Positions 1 to 8,436 of a DNA stretch of 64,000 nucleotides are shown here, piece by piece (the first letter of the stretch is position 1; every line of letters starts with the position of its first letter). The stretch comes from Amycolatopsis azurea DSM 43854 (GTDB lineage Bacteria > Actinomycetota > Actinomycetes > Mycobacteriales > Pseudonocardiaceae). A program made the translations under genes and the position numbers. The stretch is from the NCBI RefSeq assembly GCF_001995215.1, contig NZ_MUXN01000002.1, positions 408,453 to 472,452 on the forward strand, read 5' to 3'. The notes under the pieces were generated by a model. It ran no database searches and was not told where the DNA came from. It saw only the letters and a program-made list of their open reading frames with translations.

Positions 1-366
1 CAGGACCAGCCAGCCCAGGATGAGATCCGCCCCTTGCCAAAGCACGCCGAGCCACAGGTGTGGTAGGAGGGTCACCGCTGCCTCGAACGTGAGCATCGCG
101 AGTGCCGCGCCGGGGTGGTCGCGAACGGCCCTCGTCCGGAACGTGACGCCGAGGCAGAGAAGCGCGGTGGCCACGACGAGGAGCAGCCCCACTTGGATCG
201 CGTCGCCGGGGCTGCCCTTTTCGACCAGCGGCCACAGTGTCGGGACTGTGACCACCAGGGTGGCCATGGCCGCGGCGGCGGCGGTGCGGGCGAGCGTCGT
301 GGACCGCGTCGGCGAGGTCCGGCGCCAGTGCGGCAGAGCGCCTCGTCGCCTTCGCACAGCTGTCAT
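1..366 (-). CDS. Partial membrane protein, N-terminus only
   Basis: Reading the minus strand from an ATG at 366 gives an open frame that runs off the left edge, about 122 residues. It begins with an Arg-rich cytoplasmic-looking stretch (MTAVRRRRGALPHW), followed by hydrophobic segments around AAAAAMATLVVTVPTLWPLV, IQVGLLLVVATALLCLGV and LILGWLVL that look like membrane helices. A G-rich run (GGGGGG) lies just upstream and can act as the ribosome binding site; an in-frame ATG at 378 is an alternative start. The pattern of short helices separated by Arg-rich loops resembles the N-terminal membrane part of actinobacterial sensor histidine kinases, but no kinase domain is in view, so that assignment is weak. 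The plus-strand frames over the same bases are Arg/Ser/Ala-rich shadows. Confidence 0.6.
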   Translation of the reverse strand, partial: MTAVRRRRGALPHWRRTSPTRSTTLARTAAAAAMATLVVTVPTLWPLVEKGSPGDAIQVGLLLVVATALLCLGVTFRTRAVRDHPGAALAMLTFEAAVTLLPHLWLGVLWQGADLILGWLVL

Positions 367-1016
367 GGATCCCCCCATGGTGATTACCGGCTTCGCGGTG
401 AAGTATCCGGCCGTTCGAGTCCGGACGACGGCCTTCGTCCAGATATACATTAGCGTCGGCCGTCGGGGCACGTACCCGTATCGACCGGGTGTAGTACGTA
501 TCCGGCGTGGGTGACGTGCGCATTAATGCATAGGTCTCCTGATGAGTGTCAGAGGTGCGTTGGTGGCACGGTTTCATGCGATAGAGCACCGAGTGGCTCG
601 TGCACGGCCGGTACCAGGTGTAAATCGAAGGTTGTAGCTGGGTCGCTTGGCCCCTTTGGATTCCAGAAAGTCAACCCGATAAAAGGATGTGCGAGCGTCA
701 CGTGGCCGGTTTGGGCCATTCGGTCGAGTCTTGGCTGCCGCCGGGGGCGTGGCCGATTCGGTGGTGGCACGCTGCTGCCGTTGCCCGGATCTCTTCCGGT
801 CCAAGAAAATGGCCCGTAGCAGCCTGATAACCGTGAATGATTCATGGTTTTCCTTGCTGTATTCCTCCGTTCGAGGGTTATTGATCGGTTAGGGCTATGC
901 GCACATGTACATGTTCCGGTTAGCATGAGATCGCGGTGCGGATGATTCGAGCGTGCCGATCCGCAATCGACTATCGAGGAATGCCCACAATCACCTATTA
1001 AGGAATGTGACGCATC
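367..1016. other. Intergenic region, lower GC, regulatory
   Basis: About 650 bases lie between the divergent left-edge gene and the His-rich gene. The stretch is less GC-rich than its surroundings (for example GCATTAATGC at 520-529 and many A/T runs from 820 to 1010). It carries a long dyad at 829-849. I find no convincing gene; the short plus-strand frame 511-819 has no recognisable domain, no clear ribosome binding site and unusual composition for this genome. Confidence 0.5.
829..849. promoter_or_regulatory. 21-bp dyad, possible Zur/Fur-family operator
   Basis: The sequence is a near-perfect inverted repeat centred on the G at 839. Its core is TGAATGATTCA, flanked by AACC on the left and GGTT on the right, with one non-pairing position in each arm. 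The core resembles the 7-1-7 arrangement of actinobacterial Zur boxes (TGAAAATGATTTTCA) but lacks two A/T positions per arm. It lies about 170 bases upstream of a His-rich, probably metal-binding protein, which fits zinc-dependent control. The family assignment is inference. Confidence 0.4.
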
Positions 1017-1313
1017 ATGTCGACCAAACATCTCGAGCATGTCAACCACGATCACGAGCACGGTGAAGGCTGCGGTCACGTGGCTGTCCCGCATGGCGAC
1101 CACGTCGACTACGTTCATGATGGGCACCTCCACGTCCGGCACGGCGACCACTACGACGAATGCGAGGTCACCGGCCACACGACCCACGTGGAGCATGCGC
1201 ACGAGCACGGTGAAGGCTGCGGCCACGTGGCCGTCCCGCACGGCGACCACGTCGACTATCTCCACGACGGGCACCGTCACGCGGCACATGCCGGGCACTA
1301 CGACGAACACTGA
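1017..1313 (+). CDS. Duplicated His-rich metal-binding protein
   Basis: The 98-residue protein is built from two near-identical halves, residues about 9-48 and 58-98. Each half contains HEHGEGCGHVAVPHGDHVDY followed by a His/Asp-rich tail. Roughly a quarter of residues are His and each half has one conserved GCGH Cys, so binding of zinc or a similar metal is very likely. There is no signal peptide or membrane helix, so a cytoplasmic metal store or chaperone fits best. Similar small actinobacterial proteins are often annotated as zinc transporter related, but nothing here looks like a permease. The ATG at 1017 is preceded by AAGGA (1000-1004). A 12-bp hairpin follows the stop, and a Zur-like dyad lies upstream. 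Function is inferred from composition only. Confidence 0.8.
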   Translation: MSTKHLEHVNHDHEHGEGCGHVAVPHGDHVDYVHDGHLHVRHGDHYDECEVTGHTTHVEHAHEHGEGCGHVAVPHGDHVDYLHDGHRHAAHAGHYDEH

Positions 1314-1318
1314 GCAAG

Positions 1319-1360
1319 GGGAAATGGGGCGGGCGGCGGAGTCGCTCGGCCCCATTTCCC
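1319..1360 (+). terminator. Strong hairpin after the His-rich gene
   Basis: GGGAAATGGGGC (1319-1330) and GCCCCATTTCCC (1349-1360) pair perfectly over 12 bp with an 18-base loop, starting six bases after the stop codon. There is no U-tract, as is usual for high-GC actinobacterial terminators. Confidence 0.75.
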
Positions 1361-1415
1361 GTGCTGTGAAGCCGAATCCCTGGTTGCCGATTTCGTCGAG
1401 AAGGAGCGGGCCCTC

Positions 1416-2153
1416 GTGATCCCCGGACTGGAGTTCGACAACGTCACCTTCCGGTATCCCGAACGCGACGACCTCGCTCTGCGGCGCGTCTCCTTCAAGA
1501 TCGGCCCCCGGGAGACCGTCGCGGTCGTCGGACCGTCCGGTGCGGGGAAGAGCACGCTCGTGGCTTTGGCGCTCCGGTTCTTCGACCCGGGCGAGGGCGA
1601 GATTCGCCTTGGTGGCCGGGCACTGAGCGGTCTGCCGCTCGCCGAGATCCACTCGACGATCGCGGTCGTTTCACCGGACACCTACCTTTTCTTTGGGAGC
1701 GTCCGCGACAACATCGCGTTCGGCAGGCCCGACGCCGGCGAGGCCGGAATAGCGGAAGCCGTCGCGGCCGCCGGTCTCGGGGAGTTCGTCGACGGACTGC
1801 CGGAGGGGCTGGCCACTCCGATCGGCGAACGTGGCGTCAGGCTGTCCGGCGGTCAACGCCGGCGGATCGGGATCGCCCGCGCCTTGCTGAAGAACGCACC
1901 GACCCTGCTGCTCGACGAGGCGACGTCGAGCCTCGACGCGGACACCGAATCGGCGGTCCAGGAGACACTCGACCGGGTAGCGGGGGACAGGACGACGCTG
2001 GTGATCGCCCCTCGGCCGTCGACCATCCGGAACGCGGACCGTGTCGTGGTCCTCGAGCACGGCGAAGTCGTGGAGCAGGGCACCCCGGCCGAACTGCTCG
2101 AGCGGGACGGCGTCTACGGCAGGCTGGTACGTGCGCAAGGAGCTGTCACATGA
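1416..2153 (+). CDS. Stand-alone, probably inactive ABC exporter ATPase domain
   Basis: The 245-residue product is only the nucleotide-binding domain of an ABCB-type exporter; the membrane domain that should precede it (about 300 residues) is absent. Walker A (GPSGAGKST, about residues 39-47), the signature (LSGGQ), Walker B (LLLDEATSSLD) and D-loop are intact. Two key residues are lost: the Q-loop Gln is Pro (VVSPDTYLF, expected VSQDTYLF) and the H-loop His is Pro (VIAPRPSTI, expected IAHRLSTI). Both positions matter for hydrolysis and coupling in this family, so the protein is likely non-functional or repurposed. GTG start at 1416 with AAGGAG at 1401-1406. The stop overlaps an ATG (ATGA, 2150) that opens a 23-codon frame, so this looks like the remnant of a two-gene exporter. 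Confidence 0.75.
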   Translation: MIPGLEFDNVTFRYPERDDLALRRVSFKIGPRETVAVVGPSGAGKSTLVALALRFFDPGEGEIRLGGRALSGLPLAEIHSTIAVVSPDTYLFFGSVRDNIAFGRPDAGEAGIAEAVAAAGLGEFVDGLPEGLATPIGERGVRLSGGQRRRIGIARALLKNAPTLLLDEATSSLDADTESAVQETLDRVAGDRTTLVIAPRPSTIRNADRVVVLEHGEVVEQGTPAELLERDGVYGRLVRAQGAVT

Positions 2154-2221
2154 CCGGCGGAAACCGACAGCGGCGTCGTCCTGTGCGGGGTCCTTTTCGG
2201 ACTGTCCGGGGCCGCCCGTAG
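2150..2221 (+). pseudogene. Possible 23-codon remnant of a partner exporter gene
   Basis: An ATG overlapping the previous stop (ATGA) opens a frame encoding MTGGNRQRRRPVRGPFRTVR plus three residues before TAG. The Arg/Pro-rich start resembles the cytoplasmic N-terminus of half-size ABC exporters. With the preceding gene also truncated, this may be the broken start of a second exporter subunit. It could also be a chance reading frame. Confidence 0.25.
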
Positions 2222-2347
2222 CCGTTCTGCCGACGAGCCCGCCGGATCGAGCGTCGCCGGCTGAGCGGATCCGCTCGACCGTCTGCTGATCCCTGCCGGA
2301 TGGGTAGGGTGAGCAGATACGGCATCGAGGGGAACTGGCTGGGCGGC

Positions 2348-2761
2348 ATGGACGAAGCAGGGTTGTTACCGATCGGCGAGGTGGCGGAGAAGTTCGGCAT
2401 CCGAACCTCGGCGCTGCGCTACTACGATGAGCTGGGCCTGCTGAAACCAGTCGAGCGCAGGGCGGGGCGCCGGTGGTACGGGGCGGCCGAGCTCCGGCGG
2501 CTGGTGCTGATCCAGCTCTACGCCGACAGCGGGCAGATGCCTCTGCGGGATGTCGCCCGGATTCTCATGGCGGAGCCGGATGACCGCGTCTCGCACGAAG
2601 TGATCGAAAAGCACGTCGACGCGCTCGATCGCCGGATGGCCCAGCTGGCCGGCGCACGGCACCACCTGCGGCACCACCTGACCTGCGAGCATGACAACCC
2701 GAGCCGGTGCCCGGCGCTGGAGGAGGACTTGCGGAATCGGGTCGACGAGATCATCGGCTGA
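2348..2761 (+). CDS. MerR-family transcriptional regulator
   Basis: The protein has an N-terminal MerR winged helix (LPIGEVAEKFGIRTSALRYY, then RRWYGAAELRRLVLIQLY) and a coiled-coil-forming region. The C-terminal tail has two Cys (HLTCEHDNPSRCPALEEDL), which may bind a metal or form a disulfide. I chose ATG 2348, preceded by GAGGGGAA at 2327-2334; in-frame starts at 2300 (ATG) and 2309 (GTG) also exist. TAGGGT (2305-2310) may be its -10 element. A close relative with the same RRWYG.AEL stretch and two C-terminal Cys is at 35039. Its target is unknown; the neighbouring broken exporter and the peptide importer are candidates. Confidence 0.8.
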   Translation: MDEAGLLPIGEVAEKFGIRTSALRYYDELGLLKPVERRAGRRWYGAAELRRLVLIQLYADSGQMPLRDVARILMAEPDDRVSHEVIEKHVDALDRRMAQLAGARHHLRHHLTCEHDNPSRCPALEEDLRNRVDEIIG

Positions 2762-2956
2762 GCGGTGATGACGGCGCGGATCAGCCGAACCGGACTTCGG
2801 GGATCGCCGTCATCAGCCGTCGAGACGTTCGCGCGGGCGTACGTTTCGTAGGCGAAACGCCGAATTTGTCCACAAAGGACAGCTGGGTGACGGATAGCTC
2901 ACAGTCCAGCTGGTGAGACGGCGGCGCGAAGACTGGGTGGGACGGTCTTCTTTCTT

Positions 2957-2983
2957 TAGGGTCCCTGATCGTCACCCGATCAG
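2957..2983 (+). promoter_or_regulatory. Candidate promoter/operator of the peptide importer operon
   Basis: TAGGGT (2957-2962), a plausible -10 element, is followed at once by the dyad CTGATCG (2965-2971) - 5 bases - CGATCAG (2977-2983). The dyad would sit over the transcription start, 20 bases before the first importer gene, a typical repressor position. The 7-5-7 geometry suits a GntR- or TetR-type dimer. I see no good -35 element. Confidence 0.4.
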
Positions 2984-3002
2984 ATGAACCCGAGTAGGTG
3001 CT

Positions 3003-3941
3003 GTGCCCGATCCTTTGCTGCTGCCCGAAGGCATCCCGCCGACGGCGGCGCGTTCCCTGCCGTCCGCGGTGTGGCACGCGGTCCGATCCAGTGGATGGAC
3101 GTTCACCTGCGCGATCGTCGTGGTGCTGATCCTGGCCATGGCGGCCGCCGCCGACCTGCTCGTCCTCATCGAAGGACAGAGCCTGACCCCGGACATCGCC
3201 AACCTCGGGCCGACCGGGCTGCCCGACGGCCCCCTGGGCGGTGTCAGCGGAACCCACTGGTTCGGGGTGGAACCGTTGACCGGGATCGACCTGTTCGCGC
3301 TGGTCGCCCACGGTGCCAGGACGTCGTTGCTGGTCGGACTCGGCGCGACGGCGCTGGCCACCGTGCTCGGCGTGGTGATCGGGGCCAGTGCGGGCTATCT
3401 CGGCGGCTGGTGGGATCGGGTGGTCACCTGGACCGCCGATGTGATCCTGGGCTTCCCGTACCTGATCTTCATGATCGCGCTCGGCGCGATGGCGCCACCG
3501 GACTTCCCGCGCCTGCCCCTCCTGATCGTCGTACTGGGCGTCTTCGGCTGGCCCCGGGTCGCGCGGATCGTCCGCGCGCAGACCCTTTCGCTGAGCGGCC
3601 GCGACTTCGTGTCGGCGGCCAAGGTGATGGGCGGGGGACCCTGGCACGTCTTCACCCGCGAGCTGCTTCCGAACCTGTGGGCACCGGTGATCGTCGTGGC
3701 GAGCCTGTCGATCCCGTCGATGATCGGCAGCGAGGCGGCGCTTTCCTTTCTGGGGGTCGGTGTCCTGCCGCCCACTCCGAGCTGGGGCCGGACGATCAGC
3801 ACCGCGATCGACTTCTTCGAGACCGATCCGCTGTACCTGGTGTTCCCGGGGCTGATGCTGTTCCTGGTCACGCTGGCGTTCAACGTCGTCGGCGACGCGG
3901 TGCGTGACACGCTCGACCCGCGGTCGGGAGGCAGGCGCTGA
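3003..3941 (+). CDS. Peptide/nickel ABC permease, DppC/OppC type
   Basis: This is a 312-residue inner-membrane permease. It has an N-terminal helix (WTFTCAIVVVLILAMAAAADL), an extracellular loop with the family's typical GVSGTHWFGVEPLTGIDLF stretch, and further helices. The cytoplasmic EAA loop that docks the ATPase is around SAAKVMGGGPWHVFTRELLP. The C-terminus LDPRSGGRR matches the DppC 'D(P)R' ending. GTG start at 3003. It is the first gene of an importer operon: permease, permease (TGATG overlap), binding lipoprotein, double ATPase. The substrate is probably short peptides, but nickel and other small solutes use the same fold. Confidence 0.9.
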   Translation: MPDPLLLPEGIPPTAARSLPSAVWHAVRSSGWTFTCAIVVVLILAMAAAADLLVLIEGQSLTPDIANLGPTGLPDGPLGGVSGTHWFGVEPLTGIDLFALVAHGARTSLLVGLGATALATVLGVVIGASAGYLGGWWDRVVTWTADVILGFPYLIFMIALGAMAPPDFPRLPLLIVVLGVFGWPRVARIVRAQTLSLSGRDFVSAAKVMGGGPWHVFTRELLPNLWAPVIVVASLSIPSMIGSEAALSFLGVGVLPPTPSWGRTISTAIDFFETDPLYLVFPGLMLFLVTLAFNVVGDAVRDTLDPRSGGRR

Positions 3942-4936
3942 TGCGTGCCCTGCGCTTCGTGCTCGGCCGGTTCGCCGGCATGGCGCTCGTCCTGCTGATC
4001 GTCACCTTCGTGACGTTCGTGGTCTTCTACCTGCTGCCCGCCGACCCGGCCCGGATGGCCTGCGGTCGGCCCTGTTCCCCGGAAAGCCTCGCGCTGGCAA
4101 GGGAGTTCATGGGCTACGACGCGCCGTGGTATCGGCAGTTCGCCGAATTCCTCGGCGGTGTCTTCGCCGGGCGGACGTTCGGGACCGGCGTCACCGCGAT
4201 CCACTGCGACGCCCCGTGTTTCGGCTACGACTTCCAGAACAACGTCGAGGTGCTGACGGAGATCGGCGAACGGATCGAGGTGAGCTTCTCCGTCGCGCTC
4301 GGCGCCGCGATCCTGTGGCTCGTCATCGGCGTCGGTCTCGGCGTGCTCTCGGCGCTGCGCCGGGGGAGCGCGGCCGATCGGATCACCATGGCGGTCGCGA
4401 TGGCCGGGGTCTCCCTGCCCGCCTACCTCGCCGGGATGATCGGCATCACGATCTTCGCGTTCGCACTGGACGTCGTGCCCAAGAACGGCTACGTGCCGAT
4501 CGGCGAGGATCCGGTCCAATGGGCCTGGCATCTCGTCCTGCCCTGGCTCGTGCTGGCCTTCCTGCACGCGGCGATCTACGCGCGGCTGACCCGGAGCCAG
4601 ATGCTGGAGACGCTCGGAGAGGACTTCGTCCGCACCGCCCGGGCCAAGGGGCTCACCGAGCGGAAGGTCGTCGGCAAGCACGCGCTGCGCAACGTGCTTC
4701 TGCCGGTGGTCACCGTGTTCGGCGTCGACCTCGGCGCCTTGCTCGCCGGGACCGTGATCACCGAACGGATCTTCGGGATGGCCGGGGTCGGCAGGCTGCT
4801 GGTCGACGGCATCGCCTCGATGAACCTGCCCGTGCTGCTCGGCGTGACCTTGTTCTCGGCGGTGCTCGTGACGGTCGTGAACTTCCTGGTCGACCTGGCC
4901 TATGGCGCGCTCGATCCGCGAGCCCGCCTGATCTGA
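3941..4936 (+). CDS. Peptide/nickel ABC permease, DppB/OppB type
   Basis: This 331-residue membrane permease is the partner of the preceding gene. It starts with the family's usual single helix (GMALVLLIVTFVTFVVFYLLP) and then the PADPARMACG loop. Five more helices follow, with an EAA loop at ARAKGLTERKVVGKHALRN that contacts the ATPase. The ATG shares a base with the previous stop (TGATG), indicating translational coupling. The C-terminal LDPRARLI is typical of DppB proteins. Two CxxxC pairs in the periplasmic part (MACGRPC and HCDAPC) are unusual for the family and may form disulfides. Confidence 0.9.
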   Translation: MRALRFVLGRFAGMALVLLIVTFVTFVVFYLLPADPARMACGRPCSPESLALAREFMGYDAPWYRQFAEFLGGVFAGRTFGTGVTAIHCDAPCFGYDFQNNVEVLTEIGERIEVSFSVALGAAILWLVIGVGLGVLSALRRGSAADRITMAVAMAGVSLPAYLAGMIGITIFAFALDVVPKNGYVPIGEDPVQWAWHLVLPWLVLAFLHAAIYARLTRSQMLETLGEDFVRTARAKGLTERKVVGKHALRNVLLPVVTVFGVDLGALLAGTVITERIFGMAGVGRLLVDGIASMNLPVLLGVTLFSAVLVTVVNFLVDLAYGALDPRARLI

Positions 4937-4946
4937 AGGGGAAACG

Positions 4947-6629
4947 ATGAAACGCAAGGCTTTGCTGAAGGCGGTCGCCGGGGCGGTCGCCGTCACGACG
5001 GTGCTGACCGCCTGCGGCGCCAACGACAAACCGGTGGCGACCGGCGGCGAGGTCAAACCCGGTGGCACCGTCCGGCTCCTGAGTGACGGCGCCACCGCGC
5101 AGTACGACCCCGCCAAGAGCGGAAGCCTGGTGGTCACCGCGCTCGGCCTGGTGCACCGCAGACTGACCTCGTGGAAGGTCACGCCAGGGCAGGACACCAC
5201 GATCGTCCCCGACCTCGCGACCGACACGGGCAGGCCGAGTGAGGGCGGGAAGACCTGGACCTTCACCTTGAAGGACAACGTCAAGTACAACGACGGCTCC
5301 CCGATCAAGTCTCAGGACATCAAATGGGGACTGGAGCGGACGTACGCGGCCGCGTTCTCCGGTGGCCTGACCTATCACAAGGACCTGCTGTCCCCGGGGC
5401 TGGCGTACAAGGGGCCGTTCGAGGGCGGCAAGGAACTCGACTCGATCGAGACGCCCGACGACAAGACCATCGTGTTCCACCTCGCCCGCCCTTACGGTGA
5501 CTGGAACTGGATCGCGAGCACACCCGCGTTCTCCCCGGTGCCCAAGGGAAAGGGCGAGGAAGCGGACTACGGCAACCACCCGGTCGCGTCCGGCCCGTAC
5601 GTGCTGGAGAAGTACGAGCGCGGCAAGGAGGCGAGGCTCGTCCGGAACCCGCACTGGGACCGGGCGACCGATGACACCCGCAAGGCCAACCCGGACACCA
5701 TCGTCTTCCAGCTCGGCCAGGACACCAGCGTCATCTCGAAGCGGCTGATCGACGACAGCGGCGACGACCAGAGCGCGTTCAGCATCCCGTTCGCGTCTCC
5801 GGCTCAGCTGGCCCAGATCCAGGCGAACCCGTCGGCCAAGTCCAGGGTCGTCACCTCTGAATCGGGCGCGCTCGCGTTCCTCACGCTGAACACCCAGCGC
5901 GGCAAGCTCGTCGATCCGAAGGTGCGCCAGGCTTTCCAGTACGCGGTGGACAAGGCGGCGTACCAGGTCGCCAGTGCAGGCAACGCCCAACTCGCCGGGG
6001 ACATCGCGACCACGTTGATCACCCCGGGCCTGAAGGGGCGCGAACAGTTCGACCTGTACCCGGCGCCGCCGAGCGGTGACCCGGAGAAGGCGAAGAAGTT
6101 GCTGGCCGAGTCCGGTCTGCCGAACGGTCTCGACGGTCTCGTTCTGGCCACCCGCAACGAGAACAGCTACCCGGAGAAGGCCGCGGCGATCCAGGCCGCG
6201 CTGGCCAGGGCGAACATCAAGATCACCATCAAGGTGCTCGACGAGGACACCTACACGTCCGAAGTGGACACCAAGGGGATCTCGGACTTCGACCTGACGC
6301 TGGCCTCGTGGCAGCCGGACATCCCGTCGGCCAACGCCAACATCCAGCCGCTGTTCCAGTCGACCGAGATCGGCAACGGCGGGGTCAACGAGTCGCGGTA
6401 CAGCAACCCCGAGATCGACCGGCTGATCACCGAGGCGCAGGCGACGGTCGACCCCGCCGAGGCGGGCAAGAAGTGGGCAGCGCTGGACAAGAAGATCCTC
6501 GGCGACTCGCCGGTGGTCCCGCTGATCTACACCCGGAACTCGTTCCTGCACGGATCGAAGTTCGGCAACGTCGTGATCGGCCGGTTCCCGGCGTATCCGG
6601 ACTATCGCCAGTTCGGGCTGATCCAGTGA
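4947..6629 (+). CDS. Peptide-binding lipoprotein, SBP family 5
   Basis: The 560-residue protein is the extracellular solute-binding subunit of the importer. The N-terminus MKRKALLKAVAGAVAVTTVL ends in the lipobox LTAC-G, so Cys23 should be lipidated and anchor it to the membrane. The family 5 body follows: GGTVRLLSDG at the start, the AQYDPAKS region, and a typical C-terminal AALDKKILGDSPVVPLIYTRN. A good ribosome binding site (AGGGGAAACG) precedes the ATG, ten bases after the permease stop. The sequence does not fix the ligand; family members bind di- to oligopeptides, nickel complexes or sugars. Confidence 0.9.
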   Translation: MKRKALLKAVAGAVAVTTVLTACGANDKPVATGGEVKPGGTVRLLSDGATAQYDPAKSGSLVVTALGLVHRRLTSWKVTPGQDTTIVPDLATDTGRPSEGGKTWTFTLKDNVKYNDGSPIKSQDIKWGLERTYAAAFSGGLTYHKDLLSPGLAYKGPFEGGKELDSIETPDDKTIVFHLARPYGDWNWIASTPAFSPVPKGKGEEADYGNHPVASGPYVLEKYERGKEARLVRNPHWDRATDDTRKANPDTIVFQLGQDTSVISKRLIDDSGDDQSAFSIPFASPAQLAQIQANPSAKSRVVTSESGALAFLTLNTQRGKLVDPKVRQAFQYAVDKAAYQVASAGNAQLAGDIATTLITPGLKGREQFDLYPAPPSGDPEKAKKLLAESGLPNGLDGLVLATRNENSYPEKAAAIQAALARANIKITIKVLDEDTYTSEVDTKGISDFDLTLASWQPDIPSANANIQPLFQSTEIGNGGVNESRYSNPEIDRLITEAQATVDPAEAGKKWAALDKKILGDSPVVPLIYTRNSFLHGSKFGNVVIGRFPAYPDYRQFGLIQ

Positions 6630-8416
6630 CCGGGGCCTCGCCGTCCGGTGGGCAGGCGGAGCCGGACGGCGAGGCCGCCCTGCTGGCCTTGCGCGACGTC
6701 AGTGTCTCTTTCGGACAGACCAGGGCGGTACGGTCGGTCTCCTGGTCGGTGTCGGCGGGCGAGGTCGTCGCGGTGGTGGGGGAATCCGGCTCGGGCAAGT
6801 CGGTCACCGCGCTGTCCCTGCTCGGGCTGCTGCCGCCGGAAGCCGAGGTCTCCGGCCGGGCGTTGTTGTCCGGTCGCGATCTCCACACGCTGACGCCGGA
6901 CGAACTGCGCGCCGTCCGGGGCAACGAGGTCGGCATGGTCTTCCAGGAACCGATGAGCGCGCTGAATCCGGTGTTCCCGATCGGGGAGCAGCTGATCGAA
7001 GCGATCCGCACTCATCAGGACCTGACGCCGAAGGCCGCCCGGCGGCGGGCGCTCGAACTGCTCGGTCTGGTGGGGCTGCCCGCTCCCGAGCAACGGTTCC
7101 GGTCGTATCCGCACGAGCTGTCCGGCGGTCAGCTGCAGCGGATCGTGATTGCGATGGCGGTCGCGAACGAGCCGAAACTGCTGATCGCCGACGAACCGAC
7201 CACGGCGCTCGACGTCACCGTGCAGGCCGAGATCCTCGAGCTGCTGCGGGATCTGCGCGACCGGCTCGGCACGGCGATCCTGCTGATCACCCACGACATG
7301 GGCGTGGTGGCCGACATCGCCGACCGCGTCGTGGTGATGTACGACGGCAGGGTGGTAGAGCAGGACAGCGTGGAGGCGGTGTTCACCGCGCCGCGCGAGG
7401 ACTACACCCGGCGGCTGCTCGGCTCGGTGGTCTCGCTCGGCGCCGCGGCGACGGAAGGGGTCGAGCGGGTGCTCGTGGCGGAGCCCGTCGTGTCCGCCCG
7501 TCATCACGCCGCGACCGACCATCCCGCCGGCCGGTCGGTGCCGGACGTCCCGGCGGAAGCACCGCTGCTGGTGGTGGAAGACCTGTCCGTCACCTATCGA
7601 GGCCGCTTCCGGACGATGGCGGTCCGGGCGGCGGACGGGGTGAGCCTCCACGTCGAACCCGGCGAGATCCTCGGTCTCGTCGGGGAATCGGGGTCGGGCA
7701 AGAGCACCGTCGCCGGTGCCGTCACGGGGCTGATCCCACCCACCTCGGGCTCCGTCCGGATCGGTGGAACCGATGTCGCCCACGCGAAAGGGAAGACCGC
7801 CAAGGCGCTGCGCCGCCGGATCGGCGTCGTCTTCCAGGACCCGTTGTCCTCGCTCAATCCCCGGATGACCGTGGGGGACAGTGTGGCCACCCCGATCCGG
7901 CTGCATCGCACCCATCGCGGGTCCGAAGTGGACGATCGGGTCGCCGGGCTCTTCGAATCGGTGCGGCTTTCCCCGGATCTGCGCGGCCGGTATCCGCACC
8001 AGCTGTCCGGAGGGCAGCGCCAGCGGGTCTGCGTCGCCAGAGCGCTTGCTCTCGATCCGGACCTGCTGGTGGCCGACGAGCCGACCAGCGCTCTCGACGT
8101 CACCATCCAGGCCCGGATCCTCGAGCTCCTGCGAAGCTTGCAGAGCGAACTCGGGTTCGCCTGCCTGTTCATCAGCCACGACCTCGCCGTCGTCGAACAG
8201 CTCGCCGACCGGGTCGCGGTGATGCATCGCGGTCACGTGGTGGAGCAGGGGCCGACGAAGGAGGTGCTCACCGACCCGGTGCATCCCTACACCCACCGCC
8301 TGCTGTCGGCCGCGCCGGTCGCCGACCCCGCGGCACAGCGGCGACGGCGTGAAGCGTGGCGGCGGCTCCGGGCCGACGATCCCTTGCCTCCGAGCAGAAG
8401 TTCTTCCCGCACCTAG
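6626..8416 (+). CDS. Fused double ATPase of the peptide importer (DppD-DppF-like)
   Basis: One 596-residue polypeptide carries both cytoplasmic ATPases of the importer. Domain 1 (about 20-265) has [28 protein letters not shown] and the H-loop [10 protein letters not shown]. Domain 2 (about 310-575) has [29 protein letters not shown] and [10 protein letters not shown]. All catalytic motifs are intact in both. The family's C-terminal extension ([12 protein letters not shown]) is present. I start it at GTG 6626, which overlaps the stop of the binding protein (GTGA); the longer in-frame ATG at 6308 lies inside the previous gene. Such DppD/F fusions are common in actinomycetes. Confidence 0.9.
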   Translation: MTGASPSGGQAEPDGEAALLALRDVSVSFGQTRAVRSVSWSVSAGEVVAVVGESGSGKSVTALSLLGLLPPEAEVSGRALLSGRDLHTLTPDELRAVRGNEVGMVFQEPMSALNPVFPIGEQLIEAIRTHQDLTPKAARRRALELLGLVGLPAPEQRFRSYPHELSGGQLQRIVIAMAVANEPKLLIADEPTTALDVTVQAEILELLRDLRDRLGTAILLITHDMGVVADIADRVVVMYDGRVVEQDSVEAVFTAPREDYTRRLLGSVVSLGAAATEGVERVLVAEPVVSARHHAATDHPAGRSVPDVPAEAPLLVVEDLSVTYRGRFRTMAVRAADGVSLHVEPGEILGLVGESGSGKSTVAGAVTGLIPPTSGSVRIGGTDVAHAKGKTAKALRRRIGVVFQDPLSSLNPRMTVGDSVATPIRLHRTHRGSEVDDRVAGLFESVRLSPDLRGRYPHQLSGGQRQRVCVARALALDPDLLVADEPTSALDVTIQARILELLRSLQSELGFACLFISHDLAVVEQLADRVAVMHRGHVVEQGPTKEVLTDPVHPYTHRLLSAAPVADPAAQRRRREAWRRLRADDPLPPSRSSSRT

Positions 8417-8436
8417 GACGTAGGGCGGAAGCCGGC

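Noticed and set aside
511..819. Possible 102-residue protein upstream of the His-rich gene
   Set aside because: No ribosome binding site, no domain, and composition unlike the other genes; left as non-coding.
549..1652. Long minus-strand frame of 367 codons
   Set aside because: It runs antisense to the His-rich and ABC genes and its repeats mirror the His-rich duplication; no domain, no start signal. A high-GC shadow.
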